This document shows positions 24,012-31,819 of a stretch of DNA of 64,000 nucleotides, piece by piece. Below the pieces are notes generated by a model. The model saw only the letters and a list, made by a program, of their open reading frames with translations, did no database searches and had not been told where the DNA came from. Position numbers and translations under genes: made by a program. Source of the stretch: Streptomyces sp. TLI_105 (GTDB lineage: Bacteria > Actinomycetota > Actinomycetes > Streptomycetales > Streptomycetaceae); NCBI RefSeq assembly GCF_900105415.1, contig NZ_FNSM01000001.1, positions 5,171,501-5,235,500 on the forward strand. Direction: 5' to 3'. Every line of letters starts with the position of its first letter. The stretch's first letter is position 1.

Positions 24012-24995
24012 TCATGGGAGACGAAGACCGGAGAGGTCGATCGGCGCACCGGGGGTGGGGTCGAGACCAGTGACATCCGTTTCGTAACGTATGGCCGATA
24101 TTCGCTCGAGTGAGGCGGCCGCGATCAGTTCGGGGGTGAGCCTGGGCACGGCCTCTGCAGCCAGGACCAGTGCCTCGTCCCGGGGAGTCCAGCGCTCGTC
24201 GTCGTCACGCCGAGGCGACCATCCGCATCGCTCCAGTGCGGAATCCAGTCGAGTCAGGGCCGCCGGGGAGTGTTCGGCCACGGCATCGCGTACCGCATGG
24301 ACCGACTCGGCGAGGGTACGGCCACCGGCGCCGCCACGGGTCAACCGAAGGGAAGTGAACCAGAGGGGACGGTCGGTGGCGGGCTGAAGCTGTCCGATCC
24401 CGTGAACGACGTGGCGCCGCCGTTCCAGCACGGTCGTCTTGACTTCGATGTCGAAGTCGACGAGTGCGAAGTCGTGCTCCTCACCGTACGGACCGGTCCA
24501 CGCCTCGACGGCGGCGTCCCAACCGTACGTCTCGGCGAGGCGGTTCAGTATCGAAAGCTCGCCCAACAGCCCGACCCGCCGCTCGACGCTCATCGCTCGG
24601 GGACGGTCGAGCAACGAACTCCACCCTTCCACGGTCTCGTGGAAGGCGTGATCGAGCGAACGGTTCTGCATGACGATCCGATCCGCTACCGCAATCACCA
24701 TGTCGTGGAAGTCGCGCATCAACTCCACTTGGGTGGTCCTGATACGGGCCATGCGGAGGCCTCCGTCCACGGCCACCTGATCGATGTGAACGGCGGGAAG
24801 CGAGGAGCGGGGCGGTCGTTGGTTACGGCCGAGCTCGACGAAGAGCGCGATGTCCCGCCCGCCGTGCCCTATCTCGTATGAGACGACGGGATGCCTGTCG
24901 GCGAGGGAGAGGCGGTAGCTCGCGCCGAGCCCCTCGCCCAGGTAGTGCTCGACCGTCGACCAGGCAAGTGCCGGACCTGCCTCGGAGTCAGTCAT
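24012..24995 (-). CDS. DUF4420 PD-(D/E)XK family nuclease
   Basis: A 327-residue protein of the DUF4420 family, predicted restriction-endonuclease fold. The catalytic signature is visible as GLLGELSIL (Glu146), then EEHDFALVDFDIEVKTTVLE with Asp175 and the E-x-K pair Glu184/Lys186. ATG 24995 overlaps the stop of the MutL-like gene by 8 bp (ATGACTGA), so the two are translationally coupled. It is the best candidate for the DNA-cutting subunit of the island. All catalytic residues are present. Confidence 0.87.
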   Translation of the reverse strand: MTDSEAGPALAWSTVEHYLGEGLGASYRLSLADRHPVVSYEIGHGGRDIALFVELGRNQRPPRSSLPAVHIDQVAVDGGLRMARIRTTQVELMRDFHDMVIAVADRIVMQNRSLDHAFHETVEGWSSLLDRPRAMSVERRVGLLGELSILNRLAETYGWDAAVEAWTGPYGEEHDFALVDFDIEVKTTVLERRRHVVHGIGQLQPATDRPLWFTSLRLTRGGAGGRTLAESVHAVRDAVAEHSPAALTRLDSALERCGWSPRRDDDERWTPRDEALVLAAEAVPRLTPELIAAASLERISAIRYETDVTGLDPTPGAPIDLSGLRLP

Positions 24996-26535
24996 CGTCC
25001 GCCACCCGGTTCATCTCGGCACGGGCAGCGGCCACCAGGACGGACTGCCAGAGCTGCAGGTTGTCCTTCTCCCTGCTGCCGCTGTACTCCTTCTCGAAGA
25101 CTCGGTGCAGCAGGAGGTACATGAGCGACTTGAGCGTCGGGGCATCGTTGAGGCCACCACGTCGGCCGCCGAGGATCGCGGCACGGTAGTGATGGTTGAG
25201 GACGATCGTCCGCGCCTCGCGGTCGATTTCGAAGAACGAGCTGTTGTCGATCTTCTGCCAGCGGACGGTGATCGGATCCTCACCGGGGATGAGCGGCAGT
25301 TCATCCTCGATGGCCTCGCGCACGGACGACTCGAAGCCCTTGCCGGCGGGGATCACAGGTTTGCGGGTCGTTCCGGTCCGCTTCCGTGCGTCCCGGTACG
25401 TCGCATCGGCGTCGGCCACGTACTGAGAGAACACCCTCCCTTCGGCGTCCGTCGCGGATTCCAGGGCCATCACGAACTCGGGAGACGTGTCGACGCCGTC
25501 CTTCTTCACGGTGAGACGGAACGCCTTCGAGGCCACGGCGTCGTCCGGCAGATCGACGGCGACACGGGCGAGGGCGAGATGCTGTTCAGGCTGGCGGAAG
25601 TTGTTCCATCCACCGGCCTGGACCAGCCGGTCATGCCGGTAGAAGTAGAACCCCTGGCGGTCGATTCCTGTACCTACGGCCTTGAATTCGTCGGTGTTGG
25701 ACTTCGGCGGCCATATGTGCGCGGTCAACGTGACAGGGCCGACGGAGGGGATGTCGGCGACGAAATCGCGTGCGTAGTCCGGATGGCCGCTGACCGGGTA
25801 GGCGAAGGGGTCGAGCGGCTGCACGCCGAAGTTCATGTACTCGACGCCGGTGGACACGTCCTCCACGGCGATGGTGATGTTGAAGTCGTCGCGAGCCAGG
25901 AAGCGATGCAGGTGCAAGCCGAGGTGGAGACCCAGCTTGTTGATCGTGCGATGGAGATAACGATCGGTCTGACCGCCACCGCCGGTGTGCGGGAAGTCCT
26001 TGACCCCGTCCCAGCGGATGATTGTGCCCTGCCAGACGATCGGGCAGTCGTAGTAGCGGTCGATGAGCTGTTGGGCGTAGTCGGGCGCGACGATGTCGCA
26101 CTGGTACCCGGTCACGGCGCGCTCCATTGTCCAACGCCGTCCAGCCGGCGCCGCGGCCCGCGTGCGTCTTACCTTGCTGACGACGGTGACGGCGGCCGCA
26201 TGGCTGAGAGAGGCGGACTTCAGGCCGGTGCCGAACATGCCGAGGGCCCGGGCGTCATAGTCGCGCCGGCCGCCGACGGTCATTGCGACATCGAGCTCCT
26301 CCTCGTCCATGCCTTTGCCGTCGTCCACGACCAGCAGACTGACGAGCCTGTCCCCGTCGCGGAGGAAGTGGATCACGACGTCCTTGGCCCCGGCGTCGAT
26401 GGAGTTGTCCACCAAGTCCGCGAGCGCCGCCTCGAAGCCGTAGCCCTGACTGCTGAGCGCTTCCATGTAGCGCGCATCCGGAGGCAGGTGCTTGCTGCCG
26501 CTCGTCGGTACCTCGAACTGCCAGTCAGTCGTCAT
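24988..26535 (-). CDS. MutL/MORC-type GHKL ATPase
   Basis: A 515-residue ATPase of the GHKL superfamily, like the MutL/MORC homologues of restriction systems. The N-box ALADLVDNSIDAGA (37-50), G1 box DDGKGMDEEE (71-80) and lid GMFGTGLKSASLS (99-111) are textbook. The C-terminal part has a transducer-like fold and a helical end, with no endonuclease motif seen. ATG 26535 begins MTTDWQFEVPTSG. It is the first gene of the - strand run that continues with the DUF4420 nuclease, Z1 protein and inactive methyltransferase. ATP-driven clamp closure on DNA is the expected role. Confidence 0.9.
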   Translation of the reverse strand: MTTDWQFEVPTSGSKHLPPDARYMEALSSQGYGFEAALADLVDNSIDAGAKDVVIHFLRDGDRLVSLLVVDDGKGMDEEELDVAMTVGGRRDYDARALGMFGTGLKSASLSHAAAVTVVSKVRRTRAAAPAGRRWTMERAVTGYQCDIVAPDYAQQLIDRYYDCPIVWQGTIIRWDGVKDFPHTGGGGQTDRYLHRTINKLGLHLGLHLHRFLARDDFNITIAVEDVSTGVEYMNFGVQPLDPFAYPVSGHPDYARDFVADIPSVGPVTLTAHIWPPKSNTDEFKAVGTGIDRQGFYFYRHDRLVQAGGWNNFRQPEQHLALARVAVDLPDDAVASKAFRLTVKKDGVDTSPEFVMALESATDAEGRVFSQYVADADATYRDARKRTGTTRKPVIPAGKGFESSVREAIEDELPLIPGEDPITVRWQKIDNSSFFEIDREARTIVLNHHYRAAILGGRRGGLNDAPTLKSLMYLLLHRVFEKEYSGSREKDNLQLWQSVLVAAARAEMNRVADDD

Positions 26536-26610
26536 GTCGGGCCTTGGGATATGCGCGCTACATCAGGTCGATCGCGACCCTAATGGACGGTACCGACATT
26601 GACGTACCGA

Positions 26611-27618
26611 CTACGGCAGGTCCGCCCCGTGGCACCCCCCATAAGCCCGCCCCGACCCGCACCAGCACTCCGCCCCCCGGGCCGGTGGCCAAGCCGTGGC
26701 GCGCCCCCTGGCCGCCAGGGTGGTGGCGTACTGGGGGAGGAGGTCCGCGTTCGAGGGGTGGGTGGATTCCGAGGCGGCGAAGGCTTCGTAGGAGGGGACC
26801 GTGGCGCGGACGATGCCGAGGTTCGGGGTGCCGGCGGTCGCGAGTTCGCGGAGGGACGCCTCGATGTCCGTCAGGTGTGCGCGGTACGTGGGGTACTCGG
26901 CCTCCAGCTCCGGGTAGGCCGCCAGGAGCTCGTCCAGTTCCGCTTCCGGCCAGTGGAGGACCGCGACCGGGAAGGGGCGGGAGAGGGCCGTGCGGTACGT
27001 GCCCAGTTCCGAGCGGAGGCGGGTGATCTCCGCCTGGAGCTCCGCCGGGTCCGAGGAGCCGAGCGACCACAGGCGCTTCGGGTCGTGGAGTTCGTCCAGC
27101 CCGACAGTGCCGGCGTGCAGCCGGTCCGCCAGGTCGTCCCACTCGTCGTGTGTCAGCGCCAGCATCCGCCGGATCCGGTGCCGGGTCGTGATCAGGGAGC
27201 GGGTCGCGTGGGGGAGGTCCTCGGGCGGGGGTGCGACCAGGAGGTTCGCTGCTTCCGTGAGTGTCGACTCCGCCGCTTCCAGCTCGTCGTGCGCCTCCAG
27301 CGTCTCCGCCGTGATCTCCCACGCCGCCGCGTCCGACGGCCTCGTCCGCCGGATGCCGTCGATGATCGCCCGGGCCTCGGCCTCGTGCCCGTACTCCCAC
27401 AGGTTCGCCGCCTTCAGCGCCCTGATCAGGTGGGGGCTCGCCGGTTCCCCGGCGAGGAGCTCGTCGTACAGGGCCGTCGCGCCCGGGCGGTCTCCCGCCA
27501 GTTCGCGATGGGCCGCGGCCTGGAGGTACAGGGGTTCCCGGTCTCCCGGGTACTGCGCTGCCGTGCGCAGCAGACGCTCGGCTTCGGTGATGTGGGCGGC
27601 AGGCGTGTCTGGGCGCAT
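26611..27618 (-). CDS. TPR-like protein with C-terminal SEC-C zinc motif
   Basis: A 335-residue protein. ATG 27618 directly follows GTGGAGGGC. Residues 10-120 are Ala/Leu-rich TPR-like helices (AERLLRTAAQYPGDREPLYL, LWEYGHEAEARAIIDGIRR). The C-terminus GAECWCGSGRAYGGCHG is a SEC-C zinc finger (CxCx8C[HC]), as found at the end of SecA and many unrelated proteins. It has normal core codon use and its gene is just outside the island, so I do not count it as part of the defence system. Function unknown. Confidence 0.82.
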   Translation of the reverse strand: MRPDTPAAHITEAERLLRTAAQYPGDREPLYLQAAAHRELAGDRPGATALYDELLAGEPASPHLIRALKAANLWEYGHEAEARAIIDGIRRTRPSDAAAWEITAETLEAHDELEAAESTLTEAANLLVAPPPEDLPHATRSLITTRHRIRRMLALTHDEWDDLADRLHAGTVGLDELHDPKRLWSLGSSDPAELQAEITRLRSELGTYRTALSRPFPVAVLHWPEAELDELLAAYPELEAEYPTYRAHLTDIEASLRELATAGTPNLGIVRATVPSYEAFAASESTHPSNADLLPQYATTLAARGRATAWPPARGAECWCGSGRAYGGCHGADLP

Positions 27619-27672
27619 GCCCTCCACCGTACTGCTGTACGGGCCTGGAGAGTTGGCGCCTCAGCGCTTATC

Positions 27673-28488
27673 GTGCCCCGCGTGCGGGTCACGCAACGGG
27701 AGCGGGTGCCGGTCGTCGTCCAGACGGGAGGACGATCTCGTACGGGCGCACGCGCGCTGTGGCTGGCCGCCGAGACCGCCGTCACCTGCGGGGTTCTCAT
27801 CCTGCTTCTCGTCGTCCATCAGCTCTGGTGGACCAATCGGGAGGCCCGCGCCGAGGCCCTCGACCAGGTGCGCGTCCTGGAGCGGGAGTGGGACATCTCT
27901 CCGGTTCCCGAGTCCGTTCCCGAGTCCGTTTCCGGGACCGATGACGAGGGGGGTGCGGTGGAGGGCGTGGCGGAGGGCGAGCCCTCTGCCGGGCCCTCGG
28001 TCGAGTCCCGGGCGCCTGCGGCCGCGTCTCCCGTGCCTTCCTCCTCCGCCGCCTTCGCCGTCCTCCGCATCCCCCGGCTCGGGCTCACCGTCCCCGTCGC
28101 CGAAGGCGTCTCCAAGCGGTCCGTCCTCGACAAGGGGTACGTCGGGCACTACCCCGGCACCGCCGGCCCCGGGCGCGTCGGGAACTTCGCCCTCGCCGGG
28201 CATCGGAACACCCACGGCGAGCCCTTTCGGTACGTCAACCGGCTCGGGGAGGGGGATCGGGTTTTCGTGCGTACGCGTGCGCGTACCTATGTCTATCGCG
28301 TCGATCTTGTGCTGGCCTCGACCTCTCCTCGTGACGTCGGGGTCATTCGGGATGTTCCCCGGTCCCTCGTCAAGCCCTCTTACGGGTACGAGGAACCCGG
28401 CGCCTACCTCACCCTCACCACCTGCACCCCCGAGTTCAGCAGTGCCTACCGGCTCGTCGTCTGGGCGAAGCTGGTGTCGGCCGGGTGA
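27673..28488 (+). CDS. class E sortase
   Basis: Membrane-bound cysteine transpeptidase of 271 residues that attaches proteins with LAXTG-type signals to the cell wall. An N-terminal membrane helix (VTCGVLILLLVVHQLWW), an acidic Pro/Ser spacer, then the beta-barrel domain with catalytic His in FALAGHRNTHGEPFRY, Cys in LTLTTCTPEFSSAYRL and Arg in the same stretch. GTG 27673 has no ribosome site, so the message may be leaderless; GTG 27682 is an alternative. A candidate substrate ending LAGTG is encoded at 35889. Confidence 0.92.
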   Translation: MPRVRVTQRERVPVVVQTGGRSRTGARALWLAAETAVTCGVLILLLVVHQLWWTNREARAEALDQVRVLEREWDISPVPESVPESVSGTDDEGGAVEGVAEGEPSAGPSVESRAPAAASPVPSSSAAFAVLRIPRLGLTVPVAEGVSKRSVLDKGYVGHYPGTAGPGRVGNFALAGHRNTHGEPFRYVNRLGEGDRVFVRTRARTYVYRVDLVLASTSPRDVGVIRDVPRSLVKPSYGYEEPGAYLTLTTCTPEFSSAYRLVVWAKLVSAG

Positions 28489-29856
28489 TCAGGCGCGCCC
28501 GCGGCCCAGTACGAGCGTGAGCACCGCGCCCGTCAGCGCCAGGGCCGCCGAGACGAGGAGTGCCGTGTCCGGGCCCGTCGTCACCAGTGCCAGCGTCAGG
28601 GCCACCCCGGCCGAGGAACCGATGTAGCGGGCGGTGTTGTTGGCGCCCGAGCCCATCGCCGCCCGCTCCGGCGGCACGGAGTCGACCGCGAGCCGGGGCA
28701 GCGCCGCGTTCAGGAGGCCGCTGCCCGCGCCCGCCACCAGGAGACCGGGAACGAGTCGCGGCCAGGGGCCCTCCAGGCCGCCGAGGAGGGCGAGGATCCC
28801 CGCCGCCGACAGGGCGAAGCCCAGGGCCAGTTGGTACGCGGCGGAGAGCCGGCCCGCGAGGCGCCGTGCCTGCAGCGCCGCCACGAACGCCGTGCCCGAC
28901 CAGAGGAGGAAGAGCCACGCCGAGCCCAGCGGTGCCATCCCCGCCCCGGCCTGCAGCAGCGCCGGCACCACGCTGAACAGGCCGATCACCGCCAAGCCCG
29001 TGAACAGCGCCCCCAGCGTCGACGCCAGGAACGCGGGCCGTCGCAGCAGCGCCAGGTCCACCATGGGCGCCCGGCTCCGGTGCTCGACCGCAGTGAACAG
29101 CGCCGTCAGGGCGGCCGAGGCCAGGAGGAGCAGGGCCACCGGGGCCCGCAGCCAGCCGTCGCGGCCGAGCGTGAGTGCGGTCAGCAGTGCCGACATCCCG
29201 AGGCCGAGAGTGAGCGCTCCCGCGATGTCGGGGCGCCCCGCTCCTGTTCCTCGCCTCCCGTCGTGCGCCAGCGCCCGCGCTCCCGTCGCCGCGATCACCA
29301 GGGCCGCCGCCCCCAGCGTCCCGTAGGCCAGCCGCCAGTCGACCAGGCTCAGCGCGCCCGCGAGGAGCGGGCCCAGCGCGATGCCGGCGCTCACCGAGGC
29401 GCCCCAGATCCCGGTGGCCCTGATCCGGTCCCGGCCCGCCGGGTACGCGTGGGCGAGGAGGCCCAGGCTGCCCGCCAGGACGGCCGCGCTCGCCGCGCCC
29501 TGGGCGATCCGGGCCAGGGTGAAGGCGAGCGTCGAGCCGGTGAACGCGCCGAGGGCGGTGGTGAGGCCGAGCGTGAGAGTGCCCAGGAGGAAGATCCGGC
29601 GCCGTCCGTGCGCGTCGGCGAGGCTGCCTGCCACGAGGAGGAGGACGGCCAGGCCGAGCGGCGTGCCGTTGAGCAGCCAGGCCTGCGCCGAGGCCGGGGT
29701 CCCGAAGGCGGCGGCCATGTCGGGGAGGGTCAGCATCGGCGCCGTGTAGTTCATCAGCGCGACCGCGGTGGCGGCGGCCGTGACGGCGAGGGTGGCCCGG
29801 GGGCGGCCGGCGCGGGTGCTGGGCGCGGGCCGGGCCGTGGTGGCGAGCGGGGGCAT
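28489..29856 (-). CDS. MFS drug/solute exporter (DHA2-like)
   Basis: A 455-residue major facilitator with about 14 hydrophobic segments. Typical elements are the loop motif SLADAHGRRRIFLLGTLTLG after TM2 and the antiporter motif around GIWGASVSAGIALGPLLAGAL (TM5). ATG 29856 follows GGAGG by 8 bp. The divergent HxlR regulator and two operator-like palindromes in the shared 92-bp promoter region suggest induction by the exporter's substrate. Its end abuts the sortase gene end with no gap. Confidence 0.9.
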   Translation of the reverse strand: MPPLATTARPAPSTRAGRPRATLAVTAAATAVALMNYTAPMLTLPDMAAAFGTPASAQAWLLNGTPLGLAVLLLVAGSLADAHGRRRIFLLGTLTLGLTTALGAFTGSTLAFTLARIAQGAASAAVLAGSLGLLAHAYPAGRDRIRATGIWGASVSAGIALGPLLAGALSLVDWRLAYGTLGAAALVIAATGARALAHDGRRGTGAGRPDIAGALTLGLGMSALLTALTLGRDGWLRAPVALLLLASAALTALFTAVEHRSRAPMVDLALLRRPAFLASTLGALFTGLAVIGLFSVVPALLQAGAGMAPLGSAWLFLLWSGTAFVAALQARRLAGRLSAAYQLALGFALSAAGILALLGGLEGPWPRLVPGLLVAGAGSGLLNAALPRLAVDSVPPERAAMGSGANNTARYIGSSAGVALTLALVTTGPDTALLVSAALALTGAVLTLVLGRGRA

Positions 29857-29876
29857 GGCAGGGACCTCCACCTCTC

Positions 29877-29926
29877 AGGTTCAGTGAATGAACCTTAAGG
29901 TAGCAGCAAGGTTCGTTCACCGAACC
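29877..29926. promoter_or_regulatory. paired palindromes, probable HxlR operator
   Basis: AGGTTCA-GTGAA-TGAACCT (29877-29895) and GGTTCG-TTCAC-CGAACC (29910-29926) are two related inverted repeats whose centres lie 32 bp apart, close to three helical turns. They fill the gap between the MFS exporter and the HxlR gene. Confidence 0.75.
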
Positions 29927-29948
29927 CGTTGTGCGTACGATGGGCCCC

Positions 29949-30485
29949 ATGGCTCTCGGCAAGGACTACGCCCGGCAGCAGTGCTCCATCGCCCGCGCCC
30001 TGGAGGTCATCGGCGAACGCTGGACCCTGCTCGTCGTCCGCGACGCCTTCTACGGCGTCCGCCGCTACAACGACTTCCTCGTCCACCTCGGCATCCCCCG
30101 CGCCGTCCTCGCCGCCCGCCTCCAGGCCCTCGTCGAGGCCGGCGTCCTCGACCGGCGGCGCTACCAGGAGTCGCCCCCGCGCGACGAGTACGTGCTCACC
30201 GAACGCGGCCTCGCCCTCTGGCCCGTCCTGCGCTCGCTCGGCGCCTGGGGCCGGGCCGAGGTCCCCGGAGCCGTACCGCTGCGCCACTTCCACCACGCCG
30301 ACTGCGGCACCGAACTCGGCCCGTACGGCGAATGCCCCTCCTGCCGCCTCCCCGTGCCGCTCCCCGACGTCGAGATGCGGCCCGGCGCCGGCCTCGACCC
30401 CGACCCCGCCGATCCCGTCAGCCGCGCCCTCCTCCGGCCCCGCCGCCTCCTCGTCCCCCTGGAGCCGGAGCCGACGTCCTCCTGA
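29949..30485 (+). CDS. HxlR-family transcriptional regulator
   Basis: A 178-residue winged-helix regulator. The DNA-binding core is CSIARALEVIGERWTLLVVR, then YNDFLVHLGIPRAVLAARLQ (recognition helix) and RRRYQESPPRDEYVLTERG (wing). After residue 105 comes an added region with four Cys/His (FHHADCGTELGPYGECPSCR) that could bind zinc; it is common in longer HxlR proteins. ATG 29949 is chosen by the family start. It is divergent from the exporter gene and likely represses it, and itself, through the palindromes between them. Confidence 0.9.
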   Translation: MALGKDYARQQCSIARALEVIGERWTLLVVRDAFYGVRRYNDFLVHLGIPRAVLAARLQALVEAGVLDRRRYQESPPRDEYVLTERGLALWPVLRSLGAWGRAEVPGAVPLRHFHHADCGTELGPYGECPSCRLPVPLPDVEMRPGAGLDPDPADPVSRALLRPRRLLVPLEPEPTSS

Positions 30486-30495
30486 CCCTCGGAGA

Positions 30496-30520
30496 AAGTT
30501 CCGAGGGAGTGCGGGAACTT
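30496..30520 (+). terminator. hairpin after the HxlR gene
   Basis: AAGTTCC (30496-30502) pairs with GGAACTT (30514-30520) around an 11-nt loop, starting 11 bp beyond the stop codon. Short stem, so a weak candidate. Confidence 0.5.
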
Positions 30521-30575
30521 CCGGGTCTCGCCGTGCGTCCTCACCGTCGGACGGCCGAGAGGAGGAGGTGACGGG

Positions 30576-30872
30576 ATGACCATCAGGGACCTGGTCCTGC
30601 GCATCGTCGCGCCGCTGTTCTTCCTGCTCGCCCTCGCCGACCTGCTCCTCTCCGACGGCGCGAGCCTCTCCACCGCCGTCGCCCTCGCCGCGACCGGTGT
30701 CGTCCTCGCCCTCCTCGGCGCCCGTACGGCCCCCGCCGTACCGCCCACCGCCGTGCGCACCGCCATCCGCGACCGCGAGCGGCGCACCGCCTTCCTGCCC
30801 CAGCGGGACCCCGACGCCGCCGGCCGTCGCAGACCCCGCGCTCCCGGCCGTCCCCTCCCGACGGCCGCGTAG
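30576..30872 (+). CDS. DUF6412-type small membrane protein
   Basis: A 98-residue protein with two hydrophobic helices (LRIVAPLFFLLALADLLLS and STAVALAATGVVLALLGA) followed by an Arg-rich cytoplasmic tail (RERRTAFLPQRDPDAAGRRR). ATG 30576 is preceded by GGAGGAGG. The pairing with a short YidC paralogue 90 bp downstream is, as I recall, characteristic of DUF6412 genes in Streptomyces; a joint role in membrane-protein insertion is inference. Confidence 0.75.
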   Translation: MTIRDLVLRIVAPLFFLLALADLLLSDGASLSTAVALAATGVVLALLGARTAPAVPPTAVRTAIRDRERRTAFLPQRDPDAAGRRRPRAPGRPLPTAA

Positions 30873-30962
30873 GGAGCCCGCCCTCACAGGAAGCACCTTT
30901 CGCGGATCCGTCATGCCGAATCTCCATGCTCCCGGCACGACGAGACCCCACGGAGGGCTCCC

Positions 30963-31682
30963 TTGAACGTCTTCGCTTCCCTGGTCGAGCGGCTCGCCGA
31001 CCTGCTCCAGCCGCTCTTCGCCACCACCGCCACGGCCGCCGCGATCGTCCTCTTCACCCTGCTCGTACGGCTCGCCGTCCACCCGCTCTCCCGGGCCGCC
31101 GCCCGCGGTCAGAAGGCCCGCACCCGGCTCGCCCCGCAGCTCGCCGCCCTCCGCAAGAAGCACGCCAAGAACCCCGAGCGGATGCAGAAGGCGATCATGG
31201 AGCTGCACGCCCGGGAGAAGGTCTCGCCGTTCGCGGGCTGTCTGCCCAGCCTGCTCCAGGCGCCCGCCTTCTTCCTGATGTACCACCTCTTCTCCAGCGG
31301 GCGGATGGCCGGGCACAGCCTCTTCGCCGCCCCGCTCGGCGACCACTACGCCGACGCGCTCGCCCACGGCGGCGTCCTCGGCCCCGCCGGCCTGGTCTAC
31401 CTCGTGCTCTTCGCGATCGTCACCGCCGTCGCCACGTACAACTACCTCCGGGCCAGGCGGCAGCCCGCGCCGGTCGCGGTGGAGCCCGGGCAGCCGGGTG
31501 CCGGGATGGCCGCCGGCATGGCCCGGTACCTGCCGCTGCTCTCCTTCGCGACCCTGATCTCGGTCGCCGTCGTACCCCTGGCCGCCGCGCTCTACATCGT
31601 CACCAGCACCACCTGGACCGCCGTCGAGCGGGCCTTCCTCTACCGGGACATGCCGCAGGCGGCCCTGGTTACTCCCGCGTAA
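30963..31682 (+). CDS. YidC/Oxa1-family membrane insertase (short paralogue)
   Basis: A 239-residue insertase-like protein with five hydrophobic segments. TTG 30963 has GGAGGG 6 bp upstream. The family core is present: TLLVRLAVHPLSRAAARGQK with the groove Arg, the coiled hairpin RTRLAPQLAALRKKHAKNPE, and SPFAGCLPSLLQAPAFFLMY. It is shorter than the main YidC, which lies near the origin in actinomycetes and has a basic tail; here no such ribosome-binding tail is seen. Probably a specialised second insertase. Confidence 0.88.
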   Translation: MNVFASLVERLADLLQPLFATTATAAAIVLFTLLVRLAVHPLSRAAARGQKARTRLAPQLAALRKKHAKNPERMQKAIMELHAREKVSPFAGCLPSLLQAPAFFLMYHLFSSGRMAGHSLFAAPLGDHYADALAHGGVLGPAGLVYLVLFAIVTAVATYNYLRARRQPAPVAVEPGQPGAGMAAGMARYLPLLSFATLISVAVVPLAAALYIVTSTTWTAVERAFLYRDMPQAALVTPA

Positions 31683-31725
31683 GGGTCCAGTGTGTGAACG
31701 GGGTCTTGCAGAGTGACCCGTCGTC

Positions 31726-31741
31726 TTGGACGATCGACCAA
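31726..31741 (+). promoter_or_regulatory. palindrome upstream of the FAH-family gene
   Basis: TTGGACGATCGACCAA reads as TTGG-n-CGATCG-n-CCAA, a 16-bp palindrome except for the two symmetric A positions, about 80 bp upstream of the gene at 31820. Candidate operator; the binding protein is unknown. Confidence 0.5.
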
Positions 31742-31819
31742 TCCTCCGATGGCCGCACTCCATCGGCCGGGGCACCCTCTGGGCCTTACCGGGCCCACCT
31801 CGACCACAAGGAGAAGACC

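Noticed and set aside
20936..24073. 1045-codon + strand open frame opposite the Z1 gene
   Set aside because: No recognisable motif; the - strand carries Walker and Z1 motifs and normal codon bias.
26611..27618. SEC-C protein as a ninth member of the defence island
   Set aside because: Core-like codon use, its own upstream region, and no known partnership with Z1/MutL systems.
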